Shown: positions 42,254 through 51,612 of the stretch, in pieces
Numbering within the stretch: the stretch's first letter is position 1
How the letters are laid out: each line of letters begins with the position of its first letter
Source of the DNA: Clostridium sp. HBUAS56010
GTDB lineage: Bacteria; Bacillota; Clostridia; Lachnospirales; Lachnospiraceae
DNA: 64,000 bases
Assembly: GCF_007115105.1 (NCBI RefSeq)
Contig: NZ_SULJ01000001.1
Span: 62,001 to 126,000 of the forward strand
Direction: 5' to 3'
Notes under the pieces: generated by a model
Told to the model about the DNA's origin: nothing
Database searches by the model: none
Seen by the model: the letters and a program-made list of their open reading frames with translations, nothing else
Position numbers and translations under genes: made by a program

Positions 42254-45200
42254 ATGGCAAGAAAAATGAAAACCATGGATGGTAACCATGCAGCAGCCCA
42301 TGCGTCTTACGCATATACTGATGTAGCGGCTATTTATCCAATTACCCCATCTACACCTATGGCAGAAGCCACAGATGAATGGTCAACAGACGGGAGAACC
42401 AACATCTTCGGTCAGACAGTACAGATTACAGAGATGCAGTCTGAAGCAGGAGCAGCAGGTGCAGTTCATGGTTCCTTAGCAGCAGGTGCGCTGACCACCA
42501 CCTATACAGCCTCTCAGGGCCTGTTACTTATGATTCCAAACCTTTATAAAATCGCAGGCGAGCAGCTTCCAGCAGTATTTAACGTTTCTGCACGTGCAAT
42601 TGCAAGCCATGCTTTATCTATCTTTGGTGACCATTCAGACGTATACGCATGCCGCCAGACCGGTTGTGCAATGTTATGTGAATCCAGCGTACAGGAAGTT
42701 ATGGACTTAACACCAGTTGCTCATATGGCAGCTCTGGACGGCAAAGTTCCTTTTATTAACTTCTTTGATGGTTTCCGTACATCACATGAGATTCAGAAGA
42801 TCGAAACATGGGATTATGAAGATTTAAAAGACATGCTTAACATGGATGCAGTTGATGAATTCCGTCGCGGCGCTTTAAATCCAAATAAGCCAAACTTAAG
42901 AGGTTCTGCTCAGAACCCTGATATCTTCTTCCAGGCAAGAGAAGCGATCAATCCATATTATGATGCTCTTCCAGAGATCGTACAGAAGTATATGGACAAG
43001 GTAAATGCAAAGATCGGTACCGATTATAAACTGTTTAACTATTATGGAGCAGCAGATGCAGATCATGTAATTATTTCCATGGGTTCTGTTAATGAAACAA
43101 TTGAAGAGACCATCGACTATCTGACAAAAGCCGGCCATAAAGTTGGTGTTGTTAAAGTTCGTCTTTTCAGACCTTTCCGTGCGGACGCTCTGATTGATGC
43201 TATTCCTGATTCTGTTAAGACAATCTCTGTTTTAGACAGAACAAAAGAGCCAGGTTCTTTAGGTGAACCATTATACTTAGATGTTGTTGCTGCTCTTAAA
43301 GGAAGCAAGTTCGACCAGGTTAAGATCTTAACCGGACGTTATGGCCTTGGTTCTAAAGATACTACTCCAGCACAGATCGTTTCTGTATATGCAAACAAGA
43401 CAAAGACTCCGTTTACCATCGGTATTGTGGATGATGTAACACATCTTTCTCTTGAAACTGGTGCTCCTATCGTTACAACTCCAGAAGGAACTACAAACTG
43501 TAAGTTCTGGGGACTTGGTGCCGATGGTACTGTAGGTGCAAATAAGAACTCCATCAAGATCATTGGTGATAATACAGATATGTATGCTCAGGCATATTTT
43601 GATTATGATTCCAAAAAGTCCGGCGGTGTTACCATGTCTCACCTGCGTTTTGGACATAAGCCAATCAAATCCACATACCTGATTCGCCGTGCAAACTTTG
43701 TTGCATGCCACAATCCTTCCTATGTGCGTAAGTACAATATGGTTCAGGAACTGGTAGACGGCGGTATCTTCTTACTGAACTGTCCTTGGGACAAAGATGG
43801 TCTGGATAAGCATTTACCTGGCCAGGTTAAGAAATACATTGCTGATCACAACATCCAGTTATACACCATCGATGGTGTAAAGATCGGTATTGAAACCGGT
43901 ATGGGACCAACCCGTATCAACACAATTCTTCAGTCTGCATTCTTTGAACTGACAGGAATCATTCCTGCTGAGAAAGCCAACGAACTGATGAAAGCTGCTG
44001 CTAAGGCAACTTACGGACGTAAGGGTGAAGAAATTGTTAAGAAGAACTGGGCTGCGATTGATGCAGGTGCAAAAGGCGTTGTTAAGGTAGAAGTACCTGA
44101 GAGCTGGAAGAACGGCGCAGACGAAGGTCTTGACTATAAGACAATCTCTGGCGGAAGACAGGATGCAGTTGATTTCGTAAACAACATTCAGATTAAAGTA
44201 AGCGCACAGGAAGGTGATTCTCTTCCAGTATCTGCATTTACCGATTATGTGAATGGATCTACACCATCTGGTACTTCAGCATTTGAGAAGCGTGGTATTG
44301 CAGTTAATATTCCTCAGTGGAATCCTGATAACTGTATTCAGTGTAACTTCTGTTCTTATGTCTGCCCACATGCAGTTATCCGTCCGGTTGCTTTAACAGA
44401 AGAAGAAGCAGCTAAGAGACCAGACGTTATGAAGACACTTCCTATGACAGGTATGGCTGGATATCAGTTTGCTATCACAGTATCCGCTTTTGACTGTACC
44501 GGCTGTGGTTCCTGTGCGAACGTATGTCCTGGTAAGAAGGGTGAAAAAGCTCTTACTATGGTTAATATGGAAGCAAACTGCGATGAATCCCAGAAAGTGT
44601 TTGATTACGGTCAGACTCTTCCGATCAAGCAGGAAGTTATTACAAAGTTCAAAGAAACATCAGTTAAGGGTAGCCAGTTTAAAAAACCACTTCTTGAGTA
44701 CTCAGGAGCATGTGCTGGTTGTGGCGAGACACCTTATGCAAAATTAATTACTCAGTTATTTGGTGACAGAATGTATATCGCTAACGCAACAGGATGTACT
44801 TCTATCTGGGGTAACTCTTCACCATCTACACCATACACGGTAAACGAAAAAGGACAGGGTCCTGCATGGTCTAACTCCTTATTCGAGGACAATGCTGAAT
44901 TTGGTTATGGTATGCTTCTTGCTCAGACTGCACTTAGAGGCGGTTTAAAGGCAAAGATTGAGGAGATCCTTAATTCTGAGAAAGCTACTGATGAAGTAAA
45001 AGCAGCATGTAAAGAATATCTTGACACATTTAGTGAAGGTGCAACCAACGGAACAGCTACCGACAAGTTAGTAAATGCTTTAGAGGGCTGTGACTGTGAA
45101 TTAAGCAAGGCAGTTCTGAAAGACAAAGATTTCCTGGCTAAGAAATCCCAGTGGATCTTTGGTGGTGACGGTTGGGCTTATGATATCGGTTTCGGCGGTG

Positions 45201-45793
45201 TTGACCACGTTCTTGCAAGCGGCAAGGATATCAACATCATGGTATTTGATACAGAGATCTATTCCAATACAGGCGGTCAGTCTTCTAAGTCTACAAAAAC
45301 TGGTGCAGTAGCACAGTTTGCTGCAGGTGGTAAAGAGACTAAGAAGAAAGATTTAGCAAGTATTGCAATGAGCTACGGTTATGTTTATGTAGCACAGATC
45401 GCAATGGGTGCTGACTATGCACAGACAGTGAAAGCAATTGCTGAAGCTGAGGCATATCCAGGTCCATCTTTAATCATTGCTTATGCTCCATGTATCAGCC
45501 ATGGTATCAAGAAGGGAATGTCCAAAGCTCAGACAGAAGAAAAATTGGCTGTTGAGTGTGGTTACTGGAATAACTTCCGATTCAATCCTGCTGCTGAGAA
45601 GAGATTTACTTTAGACAGTAAAGCTCCAGCATTAGAAGGATATCAGGAATTCTTAAAGGGTGAGGTCCGTTACGCTTCCTTAGTAATGAAGAATCCTGAG
45701 AGAGCTGCTGAATTATTTGAGAAGAATGAAGCAGATGCAAAGGCAAGATATGAATATCTTCAGAGACTTGTTACTTTATACGGAAATGACTAA
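42254..45793 (+). CDS. nifJ: Pyruvate:ferredoxin (flavodoxin) oxidoreductase
   Basis: A 1179-residue single-chain PFOR that converts pyruvate, CoA and oxidised ferredoxin to acetyl-CoA, CO2 and reduced ferredoxin. Domain order: pyruvate-binding half (1-415), CoA-related domain, ferredoxin domain with two 4Fe-4S motifs near 693 (CIQCNFCSYVCP) and 747 (CTGCGSCANVCP), and the TPP-binding domain with CAGCGETPY and GGDGWAYDIGFGG (about 969), plus EIYSNTGGQSSKST. The reduced ferredoxin can feed the Rnf complex encoded to the left. Codon use is very optimal, consistent with a highly expressed central enzyme. AGGAGGAAAT precedes the ATG. Confidence 0.97.
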   Translation: MARKMKTMDGNHAAAHASYAYTDVAAIYPITPSTPMAEATDEWSTDGRTNIFGQTVQITEMQSEAGAAGAVHGSLAAGALTTTYTASQGLLLMIPNLYKIAGEQLPAVFNVSARAIASHALSIFGDHSDVYACRQTGCAMLCESSVQEVMDLTPVAHMAALDGKVPFINFFDGFRTSHEIQKIETWDYEDLKDMLNMDAVDEFRRGALNPNKPNLRGSAQNPDIFFQAREAINPYYDALPEIVQKYMDKVNAKIGTDYKLFNYYGAADADHVIISMGSVNETIEETIDYLTKAGHKVGVVKVRLFRPFRADALIDAIPDSVKTISVLDRTKEPGSLGEPLYLDVVAALKGSKFDQVKILTGRYGLGSKDTTPAQIVSVYANKTKTPFTIGIVDDVTHLSLETGAPIVTTPEGTTNCKFWGLGADGTVGANKNSIKIIGDNTDMYAQAYFDYDSKKSGGVTMSHLRFGHKPIKSTYLIRRANFVACHNPSYVRKYNMVQELVDGGIFLLNCPWDKDGLDKHLPGQVKKYIADHNIQLYTIDGVKIGIETGMGPTRINTILQSAFFELTGIIPAEKANELMKAAAKATYGRKGEEIVKKNWAAIDAGAKGVVKVEVPESWKNGADEGLDYKTISGGRQDAVDFVNNIQIKVSAQEGDSLPVSAFTDYVNGSTPSGTSAFEKRGIAVNIPQWNPDNCIQCNFCSYVCPHAVIRPVALTEEEAAKRPDVMKTLPMTGMAGYQFAITVSAFDCTGCGSCANVCPGKKGEKALTMVNMEANCDESQKVFDYGQTLPIKQEVITKFKETSVKGSQFKKPLLEYSGACAGCGETPYAKLITQLFGDRMYIANATGCTSIWGNSSPSTPYTVNEKGQGPAWSNSLFEDNAEFGYGMLLAQTALRGGLKAKIEEILNSEKATDEVKAACKEYLDTFSEGATNGTATDKLVNALEGCDCELSKAVLKDKDFLAKKSQWIFGGDGWAYDIGFGGVDHVLASGKDINIMVFDTEIYSNTGGQSSKSTKTGAVAQFAAGGKETKKKDLASIAMSYGYVYVAQIAMGADYAQTVKAIAEAEAYPGPSLIIAYAPCISHGIKKGMSKAQTEEKLAVECGYWNNFRFNPAAEKRFTLDSKAPALEGYQEFLKGEVRYASLVMKNPERAAELFEKNEADAKARYEYLQRLVTLYGND

Positions 45794-45811
45794 TTGTTTT
45801 TAGTCTTAAAA

Positions 45812-45843
45812 AAAGCCCGGGCGATGTCGTCCGGGCTTTTTTA
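45812..45843 (+). terminator. Terminator of nifJ
   Basis: AAAGCCCGG pairs with CCGGGCTTT around a ten-base loop, followed by six T. Confidence 0.85.
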
Positions 45844-45849
45844 CATAAA

Positions 45850-45888
45850 AGAACCTCATGGCTTTGTCAAAACTGCCATGAGGTTCTT
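45850..45888. terminator. Terminator for the DUF805 gene (minus strand)
   Basis: A 12-base perfect stem, AGAACCTCATGG with CCATGAGGTTCT, around a 14-base loop, with T-rich tails on both strands. Confidence 0.8.
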
Positions 45889-45906
45889 TGTATAGAATAC
45901 GGGATT

Positions 45907-46248
45907 TTACACCTGTGTGGTACCGAATTGATTATTGTTGTTTTCGCTTTCCTTACACAGTAAAACAATAAGATAAATACTGCCGATAAGAGGGATAAAC
46001 TGGATAAAAAACCAGAATCCAGAACGATTAGAATCGTGTAAACGGCGTACTACTAAAGCCAAAGACGGAATAATTGCCGCAAGAGCATAAATGAGATAAA
46101 CAAATGCTAAAACTTTAACCACATTCATTAAAACTGCCAGAATAATGAATGCAATAATATTGAATAAAACTGCCATCCAATAACCTCTAACACTGGTACG
46201 GTCTTTAAAATTAAAATAATTTTTCCACATTGCTACATACTCGTTCAT
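45907..46248 (-). CDS. DUF805 membrane protein
   Basis: A 113-residue inner-membrane protein with three to four helices. It shows the DUF805 pattern: WKNYFNFKDRTSVRGYWMAVLFN at the start, then LALVVRRLHDSNRSGFW and FIPLIGSIYLIVLLCKES. The family's function is unknown; members are common, small and often near transport or phage genes. ATG follows a long AT-rich leader with AAGGAAGG. Downstream a strong terminator ends it. Confidence 0.9.
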   Translation of the reverse strand: MNEYVAMWKNYFNFKDRTSVRGYWMAVLFNIIAFIILAVLMNVVKVLAFVYLIYALAAIIPSLALVVRRLHDSNRSGFWFFIQFIPLIGSIYLIVLLCKESENNNNQFGTTQV

Positions 46249-46581
46249 AATATTTGTAACCTTCCTTTCTTTTGTATGATACTGGTATATTATACTTTAA
46301 TTAACAGTGGATTTAAAGACTTATTTGTAAAATAAATGTAATATCAGTATAATACACAAAAAACAAAAATTATAGAAAAAATATTTGTGAAATTAGATAT
46401 TATATTGAAAATAAAACCAATAAAATTAAATGATAATATTTTGTCTTTAAATTTAACCAAATATAGTAAAGTATTATAAAATTATTATTGCGATTGGTTT
46501 ATCGTCAAAAAGGACCAGACAGGCACTGCCTGTGAGGAAAGGAATAAACTTATTATATAACAATCATAAAAAGAGGTTTTT
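46249..46581. other. AT-rich intergenic region
   Basis: A 333-bp stretch with very high A+T content between divergent genes. Apart from a hairpin ACAGGC-act-GCCTGT near 46519-46534 and the AAAAAGAGG site before the next gene, I see no gene, RNA or clear promoter. A hairpin so close to the next start could act as a leader element. Confidence 0.5.
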
Positions 46582-47379
46582 ATGGGAAATTTAATTTATA
46601 TGCCGAAAAAAAAAGATAAAAATATAAAAGAACAGCCAGAACCAGTTCAGTTACAGGAAGAGAATGATACACCAGGTACGGAACCGGTTTATGAGACACC
46701 TTCTGAGGGAGGGGAGATAAATGAACCATGGGGATCAATTATTACAATGTTTCCCAAGCCAATTATTCCCTGCTATTTTTGTGATTCCGATCAGGTAGGG
46801 CTGGTGAGGTTTTTAAATGCAGCAGCCGGATATCCTCCTTTCCTGGTTTACATTAATGATCAGATGACCGTAAATGGATTATCAAATGGCGATATGACCC
46901 AGTATGGACGTGTATCGGCAAAAGTACAGATGATTACAATCACGGATGATGCCAATCAGGTTTATCTGAGAAAAGAGATTTCTATTTCGCTGAAAGGTTC
47001 TATTACAATGGCAATTATAAATACAGAGGATGGACTTGATGTTATGGAAATCAGTGATATGCTGTGTAATGGAGGAATCAATACCGGGTGCTTTCGAGTG
47101 TGTAATCTCTCTTTGACAAATCAGAGGATTAATGTGATGCTAAACGGAGGCAGCGTGGTGTTTCAGGAGGTTGATTATAAACAGGTTACCAATTTCCAAT
47201 ATGCAACAACCAGGTATTATGTGGTTTATGTATCCAGCAGTAATACCTCCGGTTCCAATATACTCCTGACCTCTAATCTGTATGTCAGAGGCAATGTGTC
47301 TTATACGCTGTATGTGTTTAATTGGACTCTCATCCAGAATGCCATCAGAGTTTTGATTGTAGAAGACAGAAGAAGTTAG
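46582..47379 (+). CDS. DUF4397-like surface protein
   Basis: A 265-residue protein with a Lys/Glu/Pro-rich N-terminal region (1-60) and a DUF4397-like beta domain starting near 74 (VRFLNAAAGYPPFLVYINDQ), followed by repeated beta strands to the end. No signal peptide is visible; the start MGNLIYMPKKKDKN is cytoplasmic in character, as in spore-coat or exosporium proteins assembled from inside the mother cell. DUF4397 domains are found in secreted and cell-surface proteins. A role in the spore surface is inference from that and from the BclA-like gene nearby. Confidence 0.65.
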   Translation: MGNLIYMPKKKDKNIKEQPEPVQLQEENDTPGTEPVYETPSEGGEINEPWGSIITMFPKPIIPCYFCDSDQVGLVRFLNAAAGYPPFLVYINDQMTVNGLSNGDMTQYGRVSAKVQMITITDDANQVYLRKEISISLKGSITMAIINTEDGLDVMEISDMLCNGGINTGCFRVCNLSLTNQRINVMLNGGSVVFQEVDYKQVTNFQYATTRYYVVYVSSSNTSGSNILLTSNLYVRGNVSYTLYVFNWTLIQNAIRVLIVEDRRS

Positions 47380-47389
47380 AGAAAAATTT

Positions 47390-47422
47390 ATGTCTCTGGT
47401 TGACAAATCAGAGACATTTTGC
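47390..47422 (+). terminator. Terminator overlapping the next promoter
   Basis: ATGTCTCTG pairs with CAGAGACAT around nine bases, followed by TTTTGC. The TTGACA -35 box of the GntR promoter lies inside the loop. Confidence 0.7.
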
Positions 47423-47452
47423 TATATTAAGTGTATTATATGTATTAATACA
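47400..47452 (+). promoter_or_regulatory. Promoter and inverted-repeat operator of GntR-ABC operon
   Basis: TTGACA (47400-47405), 17 bases, TATATT (47423-47428). Immediately downstream is the inverted repeat TGTATTA-N7-TAATACA (47432-47452), well placed for repression by the YtrA-type regulator. The GGAGG ribosome site follows. Confidence 0.7.
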
Positions 47453-47469
47453 GATGTAGGAGGTGGAAT

Positions 47470-47871
47470 ATGATATTGCTTGATTATAAAGACCGCAGAC
47501 CGATCTATGAGCAGATTGTTGAAAAGTTAAAAGATCTCATGATTTGCGGTGTACTGGAGCAGGATAGTCAACTTCCTTCCGTTCGGAGTCTTGCCACAGA
47601 CTTATCCATCAATCCCAATACCATCCAAAGGGCGTATGCAGAACTGGAGCGTAGAGGATTTATTTATTCTGTTAAAGGAAAGGGAAGCTATGTTACGGAT
47701 ACCAGTTCTATTCTTGCTTTGAAAAATGGGGAATTAAGAAAAAAACTGGGTGAATGGATCGACGAGGCGAAGCGGTCGGGAATTACAGAAGATAAAGTTC
47801 ATACCTGGCTTGCCAGGGGCTGGACTGAACCAGAATATTTGTCAGGGGAGGATAGAATATCAGATGATTAA
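47470..47871 (+). CDS. GntR-family regulator (YtrA subfamily)
   Basis: A 133-residue regulator with the winged helix-turn-helix of the GntR family: PIYEQIVEKLKDLMICGVLE, LPSVRSLATDLSINPNTIQRAYAELERRGFI and KGSYV (about 12-77). Only a short C-terminal dimer helix follows, the compact form typical of YtrA regulators that head ABC transporter operons. The ATPase gene overlaps its stop by eight bases. In B. subtilis the homologous operon responds to cell-wall-active antibiotics; here the signal is unknown. Confidence 0.9.
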   Translation: MILLDYKDRRPIYEQIVEKLKDLMICGVLEQDSQLPSVRSLATDLSINPNTIQRAYAELERRGFIYSVKGKGSYVTDTSSILALKNGELRKKLGEWIDEAKRSGITEDKVHTWLARGWTEPEYLSGEDRISDD

Positions 47872-48763
47872 AGCAGAAAATTTAACAAAGAGATTTGACG
47901 ATATGATTGCGGTAGACCATGTAAGCGCTGAGATACGCCAGGGCAATGTATTCGGACTTATTGGAACCAATGGAGCGGGAAAAAGTACATTTCTCAGAAT
48001 GCTCAGCGGTATCTTAAAACCTGATGAAGGAAGCGTTACCATTGAAGGGGAAGCTGTCTATGAAAATGAAACGGCAAAGAGACGGTTCTTTTATATTTCC
48101 GATGATCAATATTTTTTCAGCAATGCAACCCCGTTTGATATGATGGAGTTTTACAGCAAAGTCTATCCGGAATTTGACCGCGCCAGATTTCAAGTTTTAA
48201 TGGGAAATTTTGGACTGGAGATGAGAAGGAAGATTCAGACTTTTTCCAAAGGAATGAAAAAGCAGCTATCGGTAATCTGTGGTATCTGCGCCAATACGGA
48301 GTATCTTTTTTGTGATGAAACTTTTGACGGACTGGACCCGGTTATGCGTCAGGCAGTAAAGAGTATTTTTGCCAATGATATGGCAGAAAGGAATTTAACG
48401 CCGATTATTGCATCTCACAACTTAAGGGAGCTTGAGGATATCTGTGACCATGTAGGTTTGCTTCACAAAGGCGGAATTCTGCTTTCTAAGGATCTTGATG
48501 ATATGAAGCTTAACATACATAAGGTTCAGTGTGTGCTTAAGGAGGGAATGACAGCCGATGATCTGACGGCGTTAAACCGGATCAAGACTGAGGTCAGAGG
48601 AAAGCTTCACACAATAACTGTGCGGGGGAACAAAGAGGAGGTTGAGGGTGTTATGGAATCCTATGGACCGGTATTTTATGAAATGATACCATTATCCCTG
48701 GAAGAAATATTTATTAGTGAAACGGAGGTGGCTGGTTATGACATCAAAAAGCTTATTTTTTAA
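47864..48763 (+). CDS. ABC transporter ATP-binding protein (YtrB-like)
   Basis: A 299-residue ATPase with Walker A GTNGAGKST (about 34-42), signature FSKGMKKQ (about 128) and Walker B EYLFCDETFDGLDP (about 146). This is the variant seen in BcrA/YtrB-type ABC systems, with a non-canonical signature (SKGM for SGGQ). The ATG at 47864 is chosen because the longer frame from 47750 lies in the GntR gene. It overlaps the permease gene by 26 bases, so the three genes are translationally coupled. Confidence 0.9.
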   Translation: MIKAENLTKRFDDMIAVDHVSAEIRQGNVFGLIGTNGAGKSTFLRMLSGILKPDEGSVTIEGEAVYENETAKRRFFYISDDQYFFSNATPFDMMEFYSKVYPEFDRARFQVLMGNFGLEMRRKIQTFSKGMKKQLSVICGICANTEYLFCDETFDGLDPVMRQAVKSIFANDMAERNLTPIIASHNLRELEDICDHVGLLHKGGILLSKDLDDMKLNIHKVQCVLKEGMTADDLTALNRIKTEVRGKLHTITVRGNKEEVEGVMESYGPVFYEMIPLSLEEIFISETEVAGYDIKKLIF

Positions 48764-50918
48764 TCTTATAAAAGAGGATTTAAAACAGCGCCTTTGGTCA
48801 GTGGCAGTAACTTTTCTGTTGTTTTTCTTCGTTCTTCCTGTAGGAGAAGCCCTCATGATTGATGGGAATATGAAGGAGGAGAGAATTCGTCAGTATATTG
48901 TTACAGAGGTTCAGTCCTGGCTGGGATTTCAGAATGGATATATGACTGCATTGGTTATATTACTTTCTCTCATTTTAGGGGTAACCGGTTTTACCTATCT
49001 CCATTCCAGACAGAAAGTTGATTTTTACCACAGCATTCCAGTAGGAAGAAATCAATTGTTTTGTGTCAACTATTTTAATGGACTTTTTATTGTAGCTGCC
49101 TCCTATGGAATCAATCTGATTCTGGCAATGGGTGTTGCTGCTGCCAATGGAATTACTCCAGGGGAAGTATCTGGAGCTGCGTTAACCGGATTTTTATTGT
49201 TTTTACTTCATTATTCCATGCTCTACACCGTAACGGTGCTTGCGATGATGCTTACAGGAAACATTCTGGTAGGAATTCTTGGAACTGCAGTATTTAATTT
49301 TTATGCAATTATTCTTCTTTTAGTTTTAGAAATGTGTTATCGGGAATTTTTTATTACCAGCTATAATGATGTGGGAGGGATTGCATTTGGGGATTATATA
49401 GATAGGTTTTCTCCGATTGGTCTCTTTATGAAAAATATAGATAAGATGGACGGTGAAATTATATCCGGGGGTATGCTTCTTCGTTTTGGCGCAGTTGGGG
49501 TTGGAACAGTTATTCTGGCACTTCTTTCACTGTGGCTTTATAAAAAAAGAGGGTCAGAGGCTGCAGGAAAAGCCATGGCATTTCCAGTCAGTATGCCCAT
49601 TGTAAGGATCCCCATTGTAATTTTGTCTGCTCTTAGCGGAAGTATCTTCTTCTGGTTTATTCATTCCGGTTTGGGCTGGGCTGTATTTGGATTGCTTTGC
49701 GGATTGCTCTTGTCCCATTGTTCCATAGAAATCATTTATCATTTTGATTTCCGAAAACTGTTTTCTCATTGGAAACAGATGTTGGTTTCTGCTGTCATTG
49801 CAGGCGCTGTGTTTTGCGGTTTCCGATATGATGTCATTGGATATGATAATTATATTCCAGCAGAAGATGCAGTTGAATCGGTTGGTATTGACTTTGAGAA
49901 TGCAAATAATTGGGTTTCATATGGAGAAGTAGTGAACGCGATGCACAATGGTTACCAATGGGAGCATCAGTCTTCCAGTGAATACATTTTAAACCATATG
50001 GAACTAAAGGATGTTACACCAGTTCTTTCTCTTGCCAGGGATTCAATTAAACGAAATCAGGAGATAAAGAAAGTGGATAAACAGTCTGATAATATAGGGG
50101 AATATGAGAGAACATATTCCTTTTCAATCAGATATAATTTGAAAAATGGAAAGAAAGTATACCGGTCTTATAAGCTGCCCGGAGAAATGGCACGACCTGA
50201 GATTGTGAGAATCTATGAAAATCCAGAGTTTTTAAAAGCCATTTATCCGATTTTTCTCCAGACTCCTGAGGAAACTGCGTGGGTAAGAGTGGACCGGGGC
50301 GATCAGAAAAGTATGGCAAGTCTTGATAGAAATGGGACTGAGAAGGCGATGACTGAAAAGATACTTGCCGTATATCAGGAAGATTTAAAAAATTTAAAAG
50401 CAGAAACCATGCAGAAGGAAAATCCCATTGCTTCTATCCAGTTTGTTACGAAAACACAGGCGTTTTTAGAGACCAAGAGAAAAGAAGACCAGAGTTTTAG
50501 AAAATATGGGGATATTACGGAACGTGGTTATTATCCGCTTTATTCTTCCTTTACCAATACGCTGGAGCTGCTCAAGGAATGCCAGGTTGATGTTGACCAG
50601 TGGGATGACCGGGAATTGGTTGAAGCGATTCGTATAGAGAAGGAGCAGCATAAAGATTACCGTTACACTTATGAGAATGAGGAAGACCCGTATATAATGA
50701 TTACAGACCCTGCAGAAATAAAACAGATGATGAAGGAGGCTGTGCTGGAAGAATATTCAGACATGAATCCATTTAAAACCGGATCTGCAGAAAGAATTTA
50801 TTTTTCTGCTGTTACTCTGAACAAAGGAAATAAAAAAGAATTTCAATACACCATTTCTCTCCAGGACCTTCCTGAAACTGTTAAAAAGGTTTTCAATACC
50901 ACAAAAAGTGATGTGTAA
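48738..50918 (+). CDS. ABC transporter permease with large C-terminal domain
   Basis: A 726-residue protein: about eight to nine membrane helices in residues 1-365, then a large soluble domain of about 350 residues (366-726) rich in charged residues and with LSLARDSIKRNQEIKK and similar helical parts. It contains the ABC-2-like pattern DFYHSIPVGRNQLF in the first loop. ATG at 48738 follows GGAGG by eight bases. It pairs with the ATPase before it. Such proteins are linked to bacitracin or lantibiotic response in Firmicutes, but the substrate here is not known. Confidence 0.85.
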   Translation: MTSKSLFFNLIKEDLKQRLWSVAVTFLLFFFVLPVGEALMIDGNMKEERIRQYIVTEVQSWLGFQNGYMTALVILLSLILGVTGFTYLHSRQKVDFYHSIPVGRNQLFCVNYFNGLFIVAASYGINLILAMGVAAANGITPGEVSGAALTGFLLFLLHYSMLYTVTVLAMMLTGNILVGILGTAVFNFYAIILLLVLEMCYREFFITSYNDVGGIAFGDYIDRFSPIGLFMKNIDKMDGEIISGGMLLRFGAVGVGTVILALLSLWLYKKRGSEAAGKAMAFPVSMPIVRIPIVILSALSGSIFFWFIHSGLGWAVFGLLCGLLLSHCSIEIIYHFDFRKLFSHWKQMLVSAVIAGAVFCGFRYDVIGYDNYIPAEDAVESVGIDFENANNWVSYGEVVNAMHNGYQWEHQSSSEYILNHMELKDVTPVLSLARDSIKRNQEIKKVDKQSDNIGEYERTYSFSIRYNLKNGKKVYRSYKLPGEMARPEIVRIYENPEFLKAIYPIFLQTPEETAWVRVDRGDQKSMASLDRNGTEKAMTEKILAVYQEDLKNLKAETMQKENPIASIQFVTKTQAFLETKRKEDQSFRKYGDITERGYYPLYSSFTNTLELLKECQVDVDQWDDRELVEAIRIEKEQHKDYRYTYENEEDPYIMITDPAEIKQMMKEAVLEEYSDMNPFKTGSAERIYFSAVTLNKGNKKEFQYTISLQDLPETVKKVFNTTKSDV

Positions 50919-50990
50919 GCAGTCTTTCGTTGACTTTTTCTTCCAACAAAGTTAAAATGGTAGAAGTATAAGTCAAAGGAGGAATCACGG

Positions 50991-51473
50991 ATGGCATTTT
51001 TTGAAGAGCTGGGGAAGACCCTCAGTGATACCGGCAAAGAGGTTGCAACCAAGGCGAAAGCACTGACTGAGACAATACAGTTGAAGACACAGATTAGTAC
51101 AGAGAGGACCAAACTGGAAGAGGCATATGCAGCTATAGGAAAACAGTTTTATGAATCCAATAGTATGCCAGAGGAAGTGTACGCAAAGGCATATGAGGCA
51201 GTAAGAGCCAGCCGGGAGAGAATTGCCGCTCTGGAGATTGAATTGACCCAAAGCGAAGGAACCCGTATCTGCGCAGAATGCGGAGCAAAGGTTCCCAAGA
51301 ATTCTTTTTACTGTGGAAAGTGCGGCGCTCCTGTTAAAGAGACACAAAAGGCACAGGAAGCAGAGAATGAGGCTTTCACACAAGTGGAAGAATATGTTGT
51401 TGAGGAAGAATGTGATTCTGCTGCCGGGATTAATAAAGTAAGTGAAGAGGCATTTGAATCTACCAAAGAATAA
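50991..51473 (+). CDS. Zinc-ribbon protein with coiled-coil N-terminus
   Basis: A 160-residue cytosolic protein with an amphipathic helical region (1-88) and a zinc ribbon with Cys94, Cys97, Cys108 and Cys111 (CAECGAKVP...CGKCGAPV). An acidic tail follows (120-160, EEYVVEEECD). The family is common in Clostridia and of unknown role. The AGGAGGAA ribosome site precedes the ATG. It forms a single-gene unit ending in a strong terminator. Confidence 0.8.
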   Translation: MAFFEELGKTLSDTGKEVATKAKALTETIQLKTQISTERTKLEEAYAAIGKQFYESNSMPEEVYAKAYEAVRASRERIAALEIELTQSEGTRICAECGAKVPKNSFYCGKCGAPVKETQKAQEAENEAFTQVEEYVVEEECDSAAGINKVSEEAFESTKE

Positions 51474-51487
51474 GGATAACTGATTAT

Positions 51488-51515
51488 GGGACCGGTCTTT
51501 CCGGTCCCTGTTTTT
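51488..51515 (+). terminator. Terminator after zinc-ribbon gene
   Basis: A perfect eight-base stem, GGGACCGG with CCGGTCCC around TCTTT, followed by TGTTTTT. Confidence 0.85.
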
Positions 51516-51612
51516 GCCATTTTATGCTTTTTAAAAAAAAGTGTGTAAATTTCCCGTAAAATGTGGTAGACTAGAGCCGACTCAAAAGAATTACAATACA
51601 AAGAGGTATATT

